Part shown: positions 24,274 to 32,980 of the stretch, in pieces
How positions within the stretch are numbered: position 1 is the first letter of the stretch
How the letters are laid out: each line of letters begins with the position of its first letter
NCBI GenBank assembly: GCA_021827985.1
Contig: JAKATL010000005.1
Location: 1 to 64,000, forward strand
DNA length: 64,000 nucleotides
Direction: 5' to 3'
Origin: a bacterium
GTDB taxonomy: Bacteria > Chloroflexota > Dormibacteria > Aeolococcales > Bog-877
Made by a program: the position numbers and the translations under genes
Notes under the pieces: generated by a model
The model's database searches: none
What the model was told of the DNA's origin: nothing
What the model saw: the letters and a program-made list of their open reading frames with translations, nothing else

Positions 24274-25053
24274 TCACGGTCGGCCCTCCCGGAGCACAGG
24301 GGCCACTTGGGAGATCAAGGCAGAGGCATCGGTGACTCCCCGGGCGGCCAGCGCGGCCGCGACGCGTGAGTCGGTCTCGCTCTCCAGTCGCTCCCGCTCC
24401 TCCCGTCCCTTGACGGTCAGGCCGCCATCCAGTTCCATCAACCCCCGGGCGACCAGCCCCTCCAGCTCGGACTGGGCCGCGGCGTCGGGCCAGCGGAACT
24501 GAGCCGCCACCTTGACGGGGGACCTGCCCCGCCAGGCCGCGGTGACCAGCATGAGCTGCAGGTCAGACCAGCCCGCCTCCTCGCCGGCCTGGAAGTGGAG
24601 ATAGCTGCGCTCTTCTCGGAGTGCCATGGAATCCAGAAGGAAGTCCTGCTGCTGGTCGCCGGTGCGCGGAAGCGCGGCGAAGGCGGCCCCCAGCTCCCCC
24701 TGCACTTCGCCGCGTACCAACCGGCCCATCCCCTGGGGGAGAAGGTCGGGATGCCGCCGCTTCAGGGCTGCCGAAGCCGCCGCCAGCGCCTCCTGGACGT
24801 AGCCGCTCGGACCCAGCTCCCGGCACCGCGGCAGGAGGTGGTCGACCAGGGACGGGGGCACGATGCGCACCACGGCCGCCCACCGCGACTCCGCCAGGAG
24901 TCCCAGGCGGCTGGTGAGGTAGTGCACGTACCCCTGCGAGCCGCGCCGGTTGATAAGCTCCAGGATCTCCGGCTCGGCGGAGCGCAGCACCCAGAGCAGA
25001 AGGCAGACCCGGTCCGTGGCGGCCGCCAGCTCACGGAGCCCCCTCTCGTTCAC
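24274..25053 (-). CDS. SCO6745/SalK-like protein
   Basis: A 259-residue cytoplasmic protein resembling the actinobacterial SCO6745/SalK group in overall pattern: an N-terminal helical region, YLTSRLGLL near residue 48, a central LREERSYLHFQAG helix, and a C-terminal winged-helix-like segment (SELEGLVARGLMELDGGLTVKGREERERLESETD). In the known family the last part reads as RGL(L/V)D..G.LT..GR...E..TD. Function of the family is uncertain, possibly regulatory. Start and stop overlap the downstream HhH-GPD gene region by 4 nt, so the two genes are translationally coupled. Confidence 0.55.
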   Translation of the reverse strand: MNERGLRELAAATDRVCLLLWVLRSAEPEILELINRRGSQGYVHYLTSRLGLLAESRWAAVVRIVPPSLVDHLLPRCRELGPSGYVQEALAAASAALKRRHPDLLPQGMGRLVRGEVQGELGAAFAALPRTGDQQQDFLLDSMALREERSYLHFQAGEEAGWSDLQLMLVTAAWRGRSPVKVAAQFRWPDAAAQSELEGLVARGLMELDGGLTVKGREERERLESETDSRVAAALAARGVTDASALISQVAPVLREGRP

Positions 25054-25622
25054 GAGCGCATGGCCAGCTTGCTCTCCCGCTTGTGGGCCTGGTAGCCGCG
25101 AAGTTCCTCCTCACTACGGACCGTGGCCAGAGTCGGGTGGTCGGGGAGGAGCGCCTCCCAGCCGGGAGGCCTCACCCCCAACTGAAGCGCCAGCAGCGCC
25201 TGGAGGGTCTCCGCCTTCATCGGACCCACCCCGGGCAGGGCCAGCAACCTCCTCCGGAGCTCGGTGGCGTCGGGCGCCTCCTCCCAGATCCGCGCGGGGT
25301 CGCCCCCGTACTCACTTACCAGGAGCCGCAGGGCGGACTCCAACCGCGCCGCCATCATCTGCGGGAAGCGGTGCAGCGCCGGGGAGCGGCGGAACGCCTC
25401 CTCGAGGGCCCCCGGGGGCAGATGGAGCAGCACCTGCGGATCCAGCGACCCGACCCTCTCGCGCAACTCCTTGGGGGCGGAGAAGGCGCGTTGCAGGGGC
25501 ACCTGCTGGTCCAGCAGGAATCCCATGAGGAGGGCCAGCGGCTCCTGGACCAGCAGCCGGTCGGCCTCGGGATCCGAGGTGAAGGGCAGCCTGTCCACCT
25601 CGGCGAAGGGGAAACCGGGCAC
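25050..25622 (-). CDS. HhH-GPD-type base-excision repair protein
   Basis: A 190-residue helical DNA-repair protein. [18 protein letters not shown] near residue 30 and the helix-hairpin-helix [21 protein letters not shown] place it in the small HhH-GPD group annotated in Actinomycetota as base-excision repair proteins. The catalytic Asp that normally follows the hairpin in classical DNA glycosylases is not evident in the expected place, so it may bind DNA without glycosylase activity or use other residues. Its stop overlaps the start of the next leftward gene by 4 nt. It is divergent from the phosphoketolase gene across about 100 bp. Confidence 0.78.
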   Translation of the reverse strand: MPGFPFAEVDRLPFTSDPEADRLLVQEPLALLMGFLLDQQVPLQRAFSAPKELRERVGSLDPQVLLHLPPGALEEAFRRSPALHRFPQMMAARLESALRLLVSEYGGDPARIWEEAPDATELRRRLLALPGVGPMKAETLQALLALQLGVRPPGWEALLPDHPTLATVRSEEELRGYQAHKRESKLAMRS

Positions 25623-25722
25623 GAGACAAGGTTACCGGACCAGGTGGCGGGGAGGCGGCCCCGCCCAGGGGTTACCCTGGTGGGGAGGAGGGACCGCTCG
25701 CCAGGACCTGTGGGGGACATCC

Positions 25723-28101
25723 ATGAAGAAGCGCGCCCGCCTCTCAAATCGAGAGCCGCTCTCCCCGGATGAGCTGACCGGATTGGACCGCTGGTGGCGG
25801 GCCGCCAACTACCTCTCGGTCGGGCAGATCTACCTCATGGATAACCCGCTGCTGCGCGAGCCACTGGCGGCGGAGCACATCAAACCCCGTCTGCTGGGGC
25901 ACTGGGGCACCTCGCCCGGGTTGAACTTCATCTACGCGCACGCCAACCGGGTGATCCGCCGGGAGGGGATCTCGGCCATCTACGTCACCGGGCCCGGCCA
26001 CGGGGGCCCGGCCCTCGTGGCCAACGCGTACCTCGAGGGCACCTATTCCGAGGTCTACCCCACGGTGAGCCGAGACCTGGAGGGGCTGCGCCGGCTCTTC
26101 CGCCAGTTCTCCTTCCCCGGCGGGATCCCCAGCCACGTCGCCCCGGAGACACCGGGGTCGATCCATGAGGGAGGGGAGCTAGGCTACTCCCTGGCCCACG
26201 CCTACGGCGCCGCCTTCGACAACCCCGACCTCCTGGTCCTCTGCGTGATAGGAGACGGGGAGGCGGAGACCGGCCCCCTGGCCACCAGCTGGCACTCCAA
26301 CAAGTTCCTCAACCCGCGCCGGGACGGGGCCGTGCTCCCCATCCTCCACCTCAACGGGTACAAGATCGCCTCTCCCACGGTCCTGGCCCGGGTGCCCCGC
26401 TCCGAGCTGGCGGAGTTTCTCCGTGGCAGCGGGCACCGTCCCATCTTCGTGGAGGGCAATGAGCCAGCGGCCATGCACCAGCTGATGGCGGCTGCCATGG
26501 ACGAGGCCATTCGGGAGATCAGAGGGATCCAAGCACGGGCTCGGGAAGGGGGCGACCTGGCCCGGCCGCTCTGGCCCGCCCTGGTTCTGGTCTCGCCCAA
26601 GGGCTGGACCGGCCCCAAGGAGGTGGACGGCCTGCCGGTGGAGGGTACCTTCAGGGCCCACCAGGTGCCGATCCCGGAGGCCAGGACCGACCCAGAGCAC
26701 CGCCTGCAGCTGGAGCGGTGGATGCGCTCCTACCGCCCTGAGGAGCTCTTCGACGAGGCGGGCCGGCTGGCCGCGGACATCGGGCAGCTCGCCCCGGAGG
26801 GCGACCTTCGGATGAGCGCCAACCCGGTGACCAACGCCGGGGGCGCTCCCCGGGACCTGCGTCTCCCGGACTTCCGCAAGTACGCCGTTGAGGTGGAGCA
26901 TCGGGGCAGTGACCTCGCGGAGCCGACGCGCGTCCTGGGAGCCTTCCTGCGCGACGTGATCACCGACAACCCCGATTCCTTCCGCCTCTTCGGCCCCGAC
27001 GAGACCAACTCCAACCGGCTGGGGGCGGTGTTTGAGGTCACCGACAGGGCCTTCGAGGGCGAGCTGCGGGCGGGCGACGACCACCTGAAGCCGGAGGGTC
27101 GGGTCATGGAGGTGCTCTCAGAACACCTCTGCCAGGGCTGGCTGGAGGGTTATGTCCTCACCGGCCGCCACGGCCTCTTCAACTGCTACGAGGCTTTCAC
27201 CCACATCGTGGACTCGATGTTCAACCAGCACGCCAAATGGCTCAAGGTGACCCGCGACCTCCCCTGGCGCCGGCCCCTCCCCTCCCTGAACTACCTCCTC
27301 AGCTCACACGTCTGGCGCCAGGACCACAATGGCTTCTCCCACCAGGATCCCGGCTTCATCGACCATGTGGTCAACAAGAAGGCGGAGATCATCCGGGTCT
27401 ACCTTCCTCCGGACGCCAACTGCCTGCTCTCGGTGATGGACCACTGCCTGCGCAGCCGCCACTACGTCAACGTCACCGTGGTCGGAAAGCAGCCTGCCCC
27501 CAGCTGGCTGACCATGGAGGAGGCGGTCCTCCACTGCACCCGGGGGATCGGAATCTTCGAGTGGGCCAGCACCGACAGCGGGTCCGAACCCGACGTGGTC
27601 CTGGGCTGCTGCGGGGACGTGCCCACCCTGGAGACTCTGGCCGCAGCTGACCTCCTTCGGCGGCACCTGCCCGAACTGCGGGTGCGGGTGGTCAACGTGG
27701 TGGACCTGATGCGGCTCCAGCCGGTCTCCGAGCACCCCCACGGGCTGACAGATGCCGAGTTCGGGGCCCTCTTCACCGAGGACAGGCCGGTGGTCTTCGC
27801 CTATCACGGCTACCCGGGTCTGATCCACCGCCTCACCTATCGCCGTCCGAACCATCCCAACATCCACGTCCGGGGCTACAAGGAGGAGGGCACCACCACC
27901 ACCCCCTTCGACATGGTGATGCTCAACGACCTCGACCGCTTCCACTTGGTCATGGATGTGATCGACCGGGTGCCGCACCTGGGGGCTAGGGCCGGGCACC
28001 TGCGCCAGGAGATGGAGGACATGCGGCTGGCCTGCCGCGCCTACACCAGGGAGCATGGCGAGGACCACCCCACCGTCCGGGACTGGGTCTGGGCCGGCTG
28101 A
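25723..28101 (+). CDS. xfp: xylulose-5-phosphate/fructose-6-phosphate phosphoketolase
   Basis: A 792-residue thiamine-diphosphate enzyme of normal family length. Diagnostic segments are [42 protein letters not shown], and the ThDP-binding [15 protein letters not shown]. It cleaves xylulose-5-P (and often fructose-6-P) with phosphate into acetyl phosphate plus glyceraldehyde-3-P or erythrose-4-P. The ATG at 25723 fits the family N-terminus; longer readings in the same frame have no homology-like sequence. Acetate kinase follows after 5 nt, so acetyl phosphate can be used directly to make ATP and acetate. This suggests heterofermentative-type or bypass carbon metabolism. Confidence 0.96.
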   Translation: MKKRARLSNREPLSPDELTGLDRWWRAANYLSVGQIYLMDNPLLREPLAAEHIKPRLLGHWGTSPGLNFIYAHANRVIRREGISAIYVTGPGHGGPALVANAYLEGTYSEVYPTVSRDLEGLRRLFRQFSFPGGIPSHVAPETPGSIHEGGELGYSLAHAYGAAFDNPDLLVLCVIGDGEAETGPLATSWHSNKFLNPRRDGAVLPILHLNGYKIASPTVLARVPRSELAEFLRGSGHRPIFVEGNEPAAMHQLMAAAMDEAIREIRGIQARAREGGDLARPLWPALVLVSPKGWTGPKEVDGLPVEGTFRAHQVPIPEARTDPEHRLQLERWMRSYRPEELFDEAGRLAADIGQLAPEGDLRMSANPVTNAGGAPRDLRLPDFRKYAVEVEHRGSDLAEPTRVLGAFLRDVITDNPDSFRLFGPDETNSNRLGAVFEVTDRAFEGELRAGDDHLKPEGRVMEVLSEHLCQGWLEGYVLTGRHGLFNCYEAFTHIVDSMFNQHAKWLKVTRDLPWRRPLPSLNYLLSSHVWRQDHNGFSHQDPGFIDHVVNKKAEIIRVYLPPDANCLLSVMDHCLRSRHYVNVTVVGKQPAPSWLTMEEAVLHCTRGIGIFEWASTDSGSEPDVVLGCCGDVPTLETLAAADLLRRHLPELRVRVVNVVDLMRLQPVSEHPHGLTDAEFGALFTEDRPVVFAYHGYPGLIHRLTYRRPNHPNIHVRGYKEEGTTTTPFDMVMLNDLDRFHLVMDVIDRVPHLGARAGHLRQEMEDMRLACRAYTREHGEDHPTVRDWVWAG

Positions 28102-28106
28102 GGCGG

Positions 28107-29195
28107 GTGGAGCGCACCATCCTGGTGGTGAACTCGGGATCCACCAGCCTGAAGCTGACCCGAGTGGGCCAAGACGGCACCCGCTTCCCGATTAGCCCCG
28201 GAGGACGGTCGGCCTCCCAGCTCGAGGAACGGCTCCGCCGGGCGGGACCGGTGGACGCGGTGGCCCACCGGGTGGTACACGGAGGCGTGGTCCACCGGGG
28301 GCCGGAGCGGATCACGCCCCGGCTTCTCTCCGAGCTTTCCCGGCTGGCCCCCCTGGCCCCGCTTCACCAGCCGCGGGCCCTGGCCGCCGCGCGCGCCGCC
28401 CTCGGGGCGCTTCCCGGCCTCCCTCAGGTCGCGTGCTTCGACACCGCCTTCCACCGCACGCTGCCCCCGGCGGCGGCCACCTACGCCGTCCCCGGGAGCT
28501 GGCGCCGCCGGGGGGCGGTCCGATACGGCTTCCACGGGCTGGCGCACCAGTACCTCGCTCGCCGGGCGGCCCAGATGCTTGGTCGGCCTCTCACAGAGCT
28601 CAGCCTGGTCACCTGCCAGCTGGGAGGCGGGGCATCCCTCGCGGCGGTCGAGCTGGGCCAGTCGGTGGACACCACCATGGGCTTCACCCCCCTGGAGGGG
28701 CTGCCGATGGCCAGCCGGTCCGGCAGCGTCGACCCAGGCCTTATCACCTGGGCGCAGCGCCGGCTCGGGCTTAGCGGGCAGGAGGTCGAGGCACAATTGG
28801 AGCACGCGTCCGGGCTCAAGGGTCTGAGCGGGACCCCGGACATGCGCCGGGTTTTGGCGCTAGCACAAGCTGGGGACAGCCGGGCGGAGCTGGCCCTCGA
28901 GGTCTACCTGCACCAGCTGGCCCGGGGCATCGCCGCCATGACCGCCTCGCTCTCGGGCCTGGACGCGGTCGTGTTCGGGGGCGGGGTCGGGTTCGGCTCG
29001 CCGGCGGTGCGCGCAGGGGCGGCTCAGCGGCTCGGGGTCCTGGGGCTCCAGGTCGACCAGGCGAGGAACCGGGACATGTCCGGGGATCGCAGGGTGGAGG
29101 CGGCGGGTTCGAGGTGCCCGGTCCTGACCCTGGAGACCCGGGAGGAGCTGGAGATGGCCCGGCAGACCCGCGAGCTGCTGGGCTGGGACGCCTAG
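28107..29195 (+). CDS. ackA: acetate kinase with altered active-site residue
   Basis: A 362-residue ASKHA-fold kinase, about 10% shorter than typical AckA. Recognised motifs: VNSGSTSLK at the N-terminus, HRVVHGG, FDTAFH, YGFHGLAHQY, DTTMGFTPLEGL with SRSGSVDP (substrate Arg), and EELEMA near the end. The usual CHLGNG motif reads CQLGGG, replacing the His that in Methanosarcina AckA stabilises the phosphoryl transfer state, and LHNP reads LHQP. The enzyme still looks complete otherwise. The GTG start follows the xfp stop by 5 nt in a two-gene operon. Role: acetyl phosphate + ADP to acetate + ATP. It ends 4 nt inside the convergent hydrolase gene. Confidence 0.88.
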   Translation: MERTILVVNSGSTSLKLTRVGQDGTRFPISPGGRSASQLEERLRRAGPVDAVAHRVVHGGVVHRGPERITPRLLSELSRLAPLAPLHQPRALAAARAALGALPGLPQVACFDTAFHRTLPPAAATYAVPGSWRRRGAVRYGFHGLAHQYLARRAAQMLGRPLTELSLVTCQLGGGASLAAVELGQSVDTTMGFTPLEGLPMASRSGSVDPGLITWAQRRLGLSGQEVEAQLEHASGLKGLSGTPDMRRVLALAQAGDSRAELALEVYLHQLARGIAAMTASLSGLDAVVFGGGVGFGSPAVRAGAAQRLGVLGLQVDQARNRDMSGDRRVEAAGSRCPVLTLETREELEMARQTRELLGWDA

Positions 29196-30040
29196 GGCAG
29201 CCGGTCCAGGAAGGCCGAGATGGCTGCCGCCACCTCGCGGGGCCGCTGCACCGGGAGATCGTGGATGCCACGAACAAAGACCGCCTCGCTCGGCGCGGTG
29301 AGGCGGGCGCGGGCTCCCTCGACCGCGGCGCGCTTGGCCTCTGCCAGGCCATCGTCGTTGACCGCCATGACGAAGAGCACCGGGCACGACACCCGTCCCA
29401 GGAGCTCCCCCTGGTCCAGCTGGTACAGCGCTTGGGCGATCTCCATGTGCCGGCGGAGATCCAGGCGCGGCGTCAGTCCATTCGGCCCCTCCGCGAAGTT
29501 GCCCAGAACGATCCGGGTGGCCTCCTCCTCGCCCAACTCCTCCCCCAGCCCGGAGCGCTCCACCATCGACCGCACCCGAGCCTCGGTGAGCCCTGAGAGC
29601 TGCGGAGGTCGCATCCTGGCTTCCGCCTCCTCCCAGTTCGAGCCGAATACCCGGCGGACGTCCAGCACGCCGCCGTCAACGCAGACCACCGCACTCACCG
29701 AACTCGCTGAGGCCGCCAGCTCCAGGGCCACGCTGGCCCCCCAGCTGTGCCCTACGGCCACCGGCCGCTGCAGCCCCAGCTGGCGCAGGAGCGTCTCCAG
29801 GTCGGAGACCACGTCGGCGAACCCGTATCCACGCTCGGGTCGGTCACTCAACCCATGGCCGCGCAGGTCCACCGCCACTACCCGATGCCGGGGAGCCAGC
29901 AGTTCTCCCAGCGGATCCCACCAGAGGGCGTTGCTGGCCAGGCCGTGAAGGCAAAGCAGCTCGGGCGGGCCACCGGGGCGCTCGCGGACATTGAGGCTGA
30001 CCCTGCCGGCCGGGATCCGGCGTTCGCCGGGCGCTGGCAC
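29192..30040 (-). CDS. alpha/beta hydrolase
   Basis: A 282-residue alpha/beta-hydrolase fold protein: LLCLHGLASNALWW (oxyanion region), VDLRGHGLSDRP, nucleophile elbow GHSWGAS, acid residue in VMAVNDDG and His in RGIHDLPVQRP. A complete catalytic triad is therefore present. The substrate is unknown; esterase, lactonase or epoxide-type activity are possible. Its GTG start lies 5 nt downstream of the tldE stop, so it is the third gene of a tldD-tldE-hydrolase operon. It overlaps the end of the convergent ackA gene by 4 nt. Confidence 0.88.
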   Translation of the reverse strand: MPAPGERRIPAGRVSLNVRERPGGPPELLCLHGLASNALWWDPLGELLAPRHRVVAVDLRGHGLSDRPERGYGFADVVSDLETLLRQLGLQRPVAVGHSWGASVALELAASASSVSAVVCVDGGVLDVRRVFGSNWEEAEARMRPPQLSGLTEARVRSMVERSGLGEELGEEEATRIVLGNFAEGPNGLTPRLDLRRHMEIAQALYQLDQGELLGRVSCPVLFVMAVNDDGLAEAKRAAVEGARARLTAPSEAVFVRGIHDLPVQRPREVAAAISAFLDRLP

Positions 30041-30045
30041 CCCGG

Positions 30046-31395
30046 TCAGACCGCGTCGGACACCGAGGACATGAAGAACCGCTCCACTCTAAGTGGTGGC
30101 ACCTCCACGAAGGTCAGATCCCCGATCTCCCGTGAGAGCGCCAGCTCCGCCCGGCCTACCTCCACCGTCCGGCTCAGGACCCCAACCGGGCTCTCGTTGA
30201 ACCGGAAGTTGTTGACCGCCCCCACCACCTTGCCCTTCTCCACCAGGAAGACCCCATCCCGGGTCAGGCCCGTGAGCAGAAGGGTGGCGGGGTCCACGTC
30301 CCGGATATACCAGAGCGAGGTGACCAGCAGGGCCCGCTCGGTGCCGGCGATCATCTCCTCCAGGGTGGCGCCGGCCCCGGCAAGGCGCAGGTTCTCGGGG
30401 TCGGGGCGGACGGGGTGGCCGTGGTCTCTGGCCCAGCGACGCGGGCAGACGAGCTCCCGCTGGACACCCCCTTCGATCCAGGTGGCCTGGGGAGCGGGAA
30501 GGCCGTTGTCGAAGACCGAGCCGTACTCGCTGGATCCCAGCACCCGGACGAAGTCGGGGACCCGCATACCCGGCGCCTTGGGGTCGGAGGTGAGCGTGAT
30601 GGAGGAGGCGTACATCGCCTCCCCGACCCGGGAGCCGGACTTGGAGGCGAACACGGTGCGCTCCTCATCCGCACCCCTGGCGTGCATCTCCCAGGCCAGC
30701 CGCACCACCATGTCGGCAACCGCCGAGGGCTCCAAGATCACCTGGTAGTGGCCGGGCTCCAGGCTGAGCTGGCGCTGGGTCCAGGCGAGGCGCTCCCGGC
30801 AGCCCCGATACATCGCCCCTACGTCGATCCCTTCCAGACCCTCCGCCATGCGTCCGCACCAGGCGCTGCGCTTCAGGTCAGAGGACTTGAGGGTGAGTGA
30901 GACGGATGCGAAGCGGGAGGCCGCCGCCAGCCGCACCCCGGTCCGGGACCCCAGGGCCTCGTGGGAGGTGGCGCCATGAACGTAGCCGTACAGCACCTCA
31001 CCGCGACTCCGACTCTCCTCTATCGCCCGCCGCATCGGCTCCACCACCCCACCCAGGTCCCACCCCGAGTCCACCTCCACGGGCTCGGGCGCGGCGGCCT
31101 CCTCGGGCGAGAGCAGCGGCATGGCGTCAGGGGCCGGTGGGTTGGTACGCGCCGCCTCCCGGGCCGCCCTGGCCAGGGCCAGGAGCCCGGCACGGCCCTG
31201 GACGTCCGCCGTCTCCACCCCCACCGCGTCGCCCTCCACCGCCACCAGCCCGCAAGAAGTCGAGGTCTCGATCCCGTTGGTGGTGACGGTGTTGTTGGCC
31301 AGCCGGAAATTCTGGGAGACGGTGGAGCTGACCAGGGCCACCGCCACCTCCCCCTCGCCGATCGCCGCCTCGACAACCTCCTCCGGAGACATCAC
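30046..31395 (-). CDS. tldE: TldE/PmbA-like subunit of the TldD-TldE protease
   Basis: A 449-residue protein of the TldD/PmbA family lacking the HExxxH zinc motif, as expected for the TldE partner. Recognisable features are the N-terminal beta-rich domain (FRLANNTVTTNG, TSTSCGLVAVEGD) and the C-terminal half with GLTRDGVFLVEKGKVVGAVNNFRFNESP and VEVPPLRVERFFMS. In other bacteria TldD-TldE form a heterodimeric metalloprotease that trims unfolded peptides and RiPP precursors such as microcin B17. It overlaps the tldD stop by 1-4 nt (GTGATG). The paralogous arrangement with tldD is standard. Confidence 0.93.
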   Translation of the reverse strand: MMSPEEVVEAAIGEGEVAVALVSSTVSQNFRLANNTVTTNGIETSTSCGLVAVEGDAVGVETADVQGRAGLLALARAAREAARTNPPAPDAMPLLSPEEAAAPEPVEVDSGWDLGGVVEPMRRAIEESRSRGEVLYGYVHGATSHEALGSRTGVRLAAASRFASVSLTLKSSDLKRSAWCGRMAEGLEGIDVGAMYRGCRERLAWTQRQLSLEPGHYQVILEPSAVADMVVRLAWEMHARGADEERTVFASKSGSRVGEAMYASSITLTSDPKAPGMRVPDFVRVLGSSEYGSVFDNGLPAPQATWIEGGVQRELVCPRRWARDHGHPVRPDPENLRLAGAGATLEEMIAGTERALLVTSLWYIRDVDPATLLLTGLTRDGVFLVEKGKVVGAVNNFRFNESPVGVLSRTVEVGRAELALSREIGDLTFVEVPPLRVERFFMSSVSDAV

Positions 31396-32891
31396 CGGCC
31401 CTCCCTGCGGGTGTTGAGGACGTTCACCTGGCGGAAGATCGCCGGGGGGCAGCCATGAGAGACCGGTGCCACCTGCTCGGGCTGACCCTTCCCGCAGTTC
31501 ATGGCACCCTCGAGCACCCAGGAAGACGGCCCCCCCACCGCCTCCAGCCGCCCCCAGAAGTCCGGGGTCTTGGATTGGTAGGCGACATCGCGGAGCTGGC
31601 CGGCCAGCTGCCCGCGATGGATGCGGTAGAAGCGCTGTCCGGTGAACTGGAAGTTGTAACGCTGCTGGTCTATGGACCAGGACTTGTCGCCGACCACGTA
31701 GATGCCCTCCCCCACCCCGGAGATGAGCTCCTCCAGGGAGGTGTCGTGCTGGGGGTCGGGCTGAAGGGACACGTTGGGCATCCGCTGCAGCGGCAGGTGG
31801 GCCCAGCTGTCCGCGAAGGCGCAGCCGTTGGACCGGCCGTCACCGAAGCGGAGGGCCATCTGCCGGTTCAGCTGGTAGCCCACCAGCACCCCCCCGCGGA
31901 TGATGTCCCACCTCTGGGCCTCGACCCCTTCGTCGTCGAAGGCGACCGTGGCCAGGCCAAAGGGCTCCTGCCGGTCACCGGTGATGTGCATGGCCTCCGA
32001 CCCGTATTTCAGGCTACCCACCAGGTCAGGGGTGGCGAACGTGGTTCCGGCGAAGTTGGCCTCGTAGCCCAGGGCCCGGTCCAGCTCAGTCCCGTGGGCC
32101 ACGGACTCGTGGATCGTGAGCCAGAGGTTGGAGGGGTCCAGCACCAGGTCGTGAGGCCCGACGGCCACCGACGGCGCGGCCAGCTTCTCGGCCAGCCACT
32201 CCACCAGCTGCGGCGCCTCGTCGGCGAAGTGGTGCTGCTCCACGTACTCCCACCCCCGGGCCACCGGCCGGGCCGTGGAGCGCATGGTCTCCATGAGGCC
32301 GGATCCCTGCTCGTCGATGAGCCCCACCTCGAGCACCGGATGCACCCGAACCCGCTGCTGCACCGTGCGCGTGCCCTCGGTGCTGACGAATAGCCGCTGC
32401 TCCTTCACCGATAGGCAGTAGGCCTCGGCGAACCGCGCGCCCGCCAGCAGGCCCGCTCGTGACCACTCCAGAAGCTGACCCACCTTGGCGTCGGCGGCCA
32501 GCCCGAAAGGGTCGACCTCGACCTGGGCCACCCAGCTGGCGCGATGCACCGGCTCGGGGGCCAGGCGGACCCGCTCGTCCAGCAGTGGACGGAGCTGCCT
32601 GGCAACGGCGGCGGCATCCTGCACGGCGCGGGCCACGCTCTCCGGGCTGAGATCGCTGGAGGCAGCGAAACCCAGGGAGCCGTCCACCACCAGCCGGATC
32701 CCGAACCCCAGCGGCTCGGAGTCCGTGAGCGAGATGAGGTCCCGGTCGCGGACGTGGATACCCTCCACCCGGTCCCGGTGAACTCGCAGGTCGCCGTATT
32801 CGATTTGCGGCACCGCCGCCATGGCCTCCAGGGCGGCCGACTCCAGGTCGGCCAGTGGCAGGGCGAGAAAGTCAGGATCGAGATCGGTCAT
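31392..32891 (-). CDS. tldD: TldD-like metalloprotease catalytic subunit
   Basis: A 499-residue TldD-family protein. The zinc motif is HESVAHGTELD (HExxxH) near residue 265. Other family features are RDLISLTDSEPLGFGIRLVVDG in the N-domain, GYEANFAGTTFATPD after the active site, and GVLVGYQLNRQMAL. It should form a cytoplasmic heterodimer with the TldE encoded immediately downstream and degrade or mature peptides. The ATG follows GGGAGG. The preceding surface-protein gene ends about 90 nt upstream and is separated by a hairpin, so tldD probably has its own promoter in that gap or depends on read-through. Confidence 0.94.
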   Translation of the reverse strand: MTDLDPDFLALPLADLESAALEAMAAVPQIEYGDLRVHRDRVEGIHVRDRDLISLTDSEPLGFGIRLVVDGSLGFAASSDLSPESVARAVQDAAAVARQLRPLLDERVRLAPEPVHRASWVAQVEVDPFGLAADAKVGQLLEWSRAGLLAGARFAEAYCLSVKEQRLFVSTEGTRTVQQRVRVHPVLEVGLIDEQGSGLMETMRSTARPVARGWEYVEQHHFADEAPQLVEWLAEKLAAPSVAVGPHDLVLDPSNLWLTIHESVAHGTELDRALGYEANFAGTTFATPDLVGSLKYGSEAMHITGDRQEPFGLATVAFDDEGVEAQRWDIIRGGVLVGYQLNRQMALRFGDGRSNGCAFADSWAHLPLQRMPNVSLQPDPQHDTSLEELISGVGEGIYVVGDKSWSIDQQRYNFQFTGQRFYRIHRGQLAGQLRDVAYQSKTPDFWGRLEAVGGPSSWVLEGAMNCGKGQPEQVAPVSHGCPPAIFRQVNVLNTRREGR

Positions 32892-32923
32892 GGGTCCTCC
32901 CAGACACAGGGCGCGCAGCAGGG

Positions 32924-32953
32924 CTCCGGGGGACGAACCTCTCCCCCCCGGAG
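32924..32953 (-). terminator. GC-rich hairpin between surface-protein gene and tldD
   Basis: CTCCGGGGG and CCCCCGGAG form a 9-bp perfect stem around a 12-nt loop, 27 nt downstream of the surface-protein stop codon. There is no U-run. It probably terminates or processes the surface-protein transcript before tldD. Confidence 0.5.
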
Positions 32954-32980
32954 TCCCGGCTCGACTGGATTGAAGTCTAC

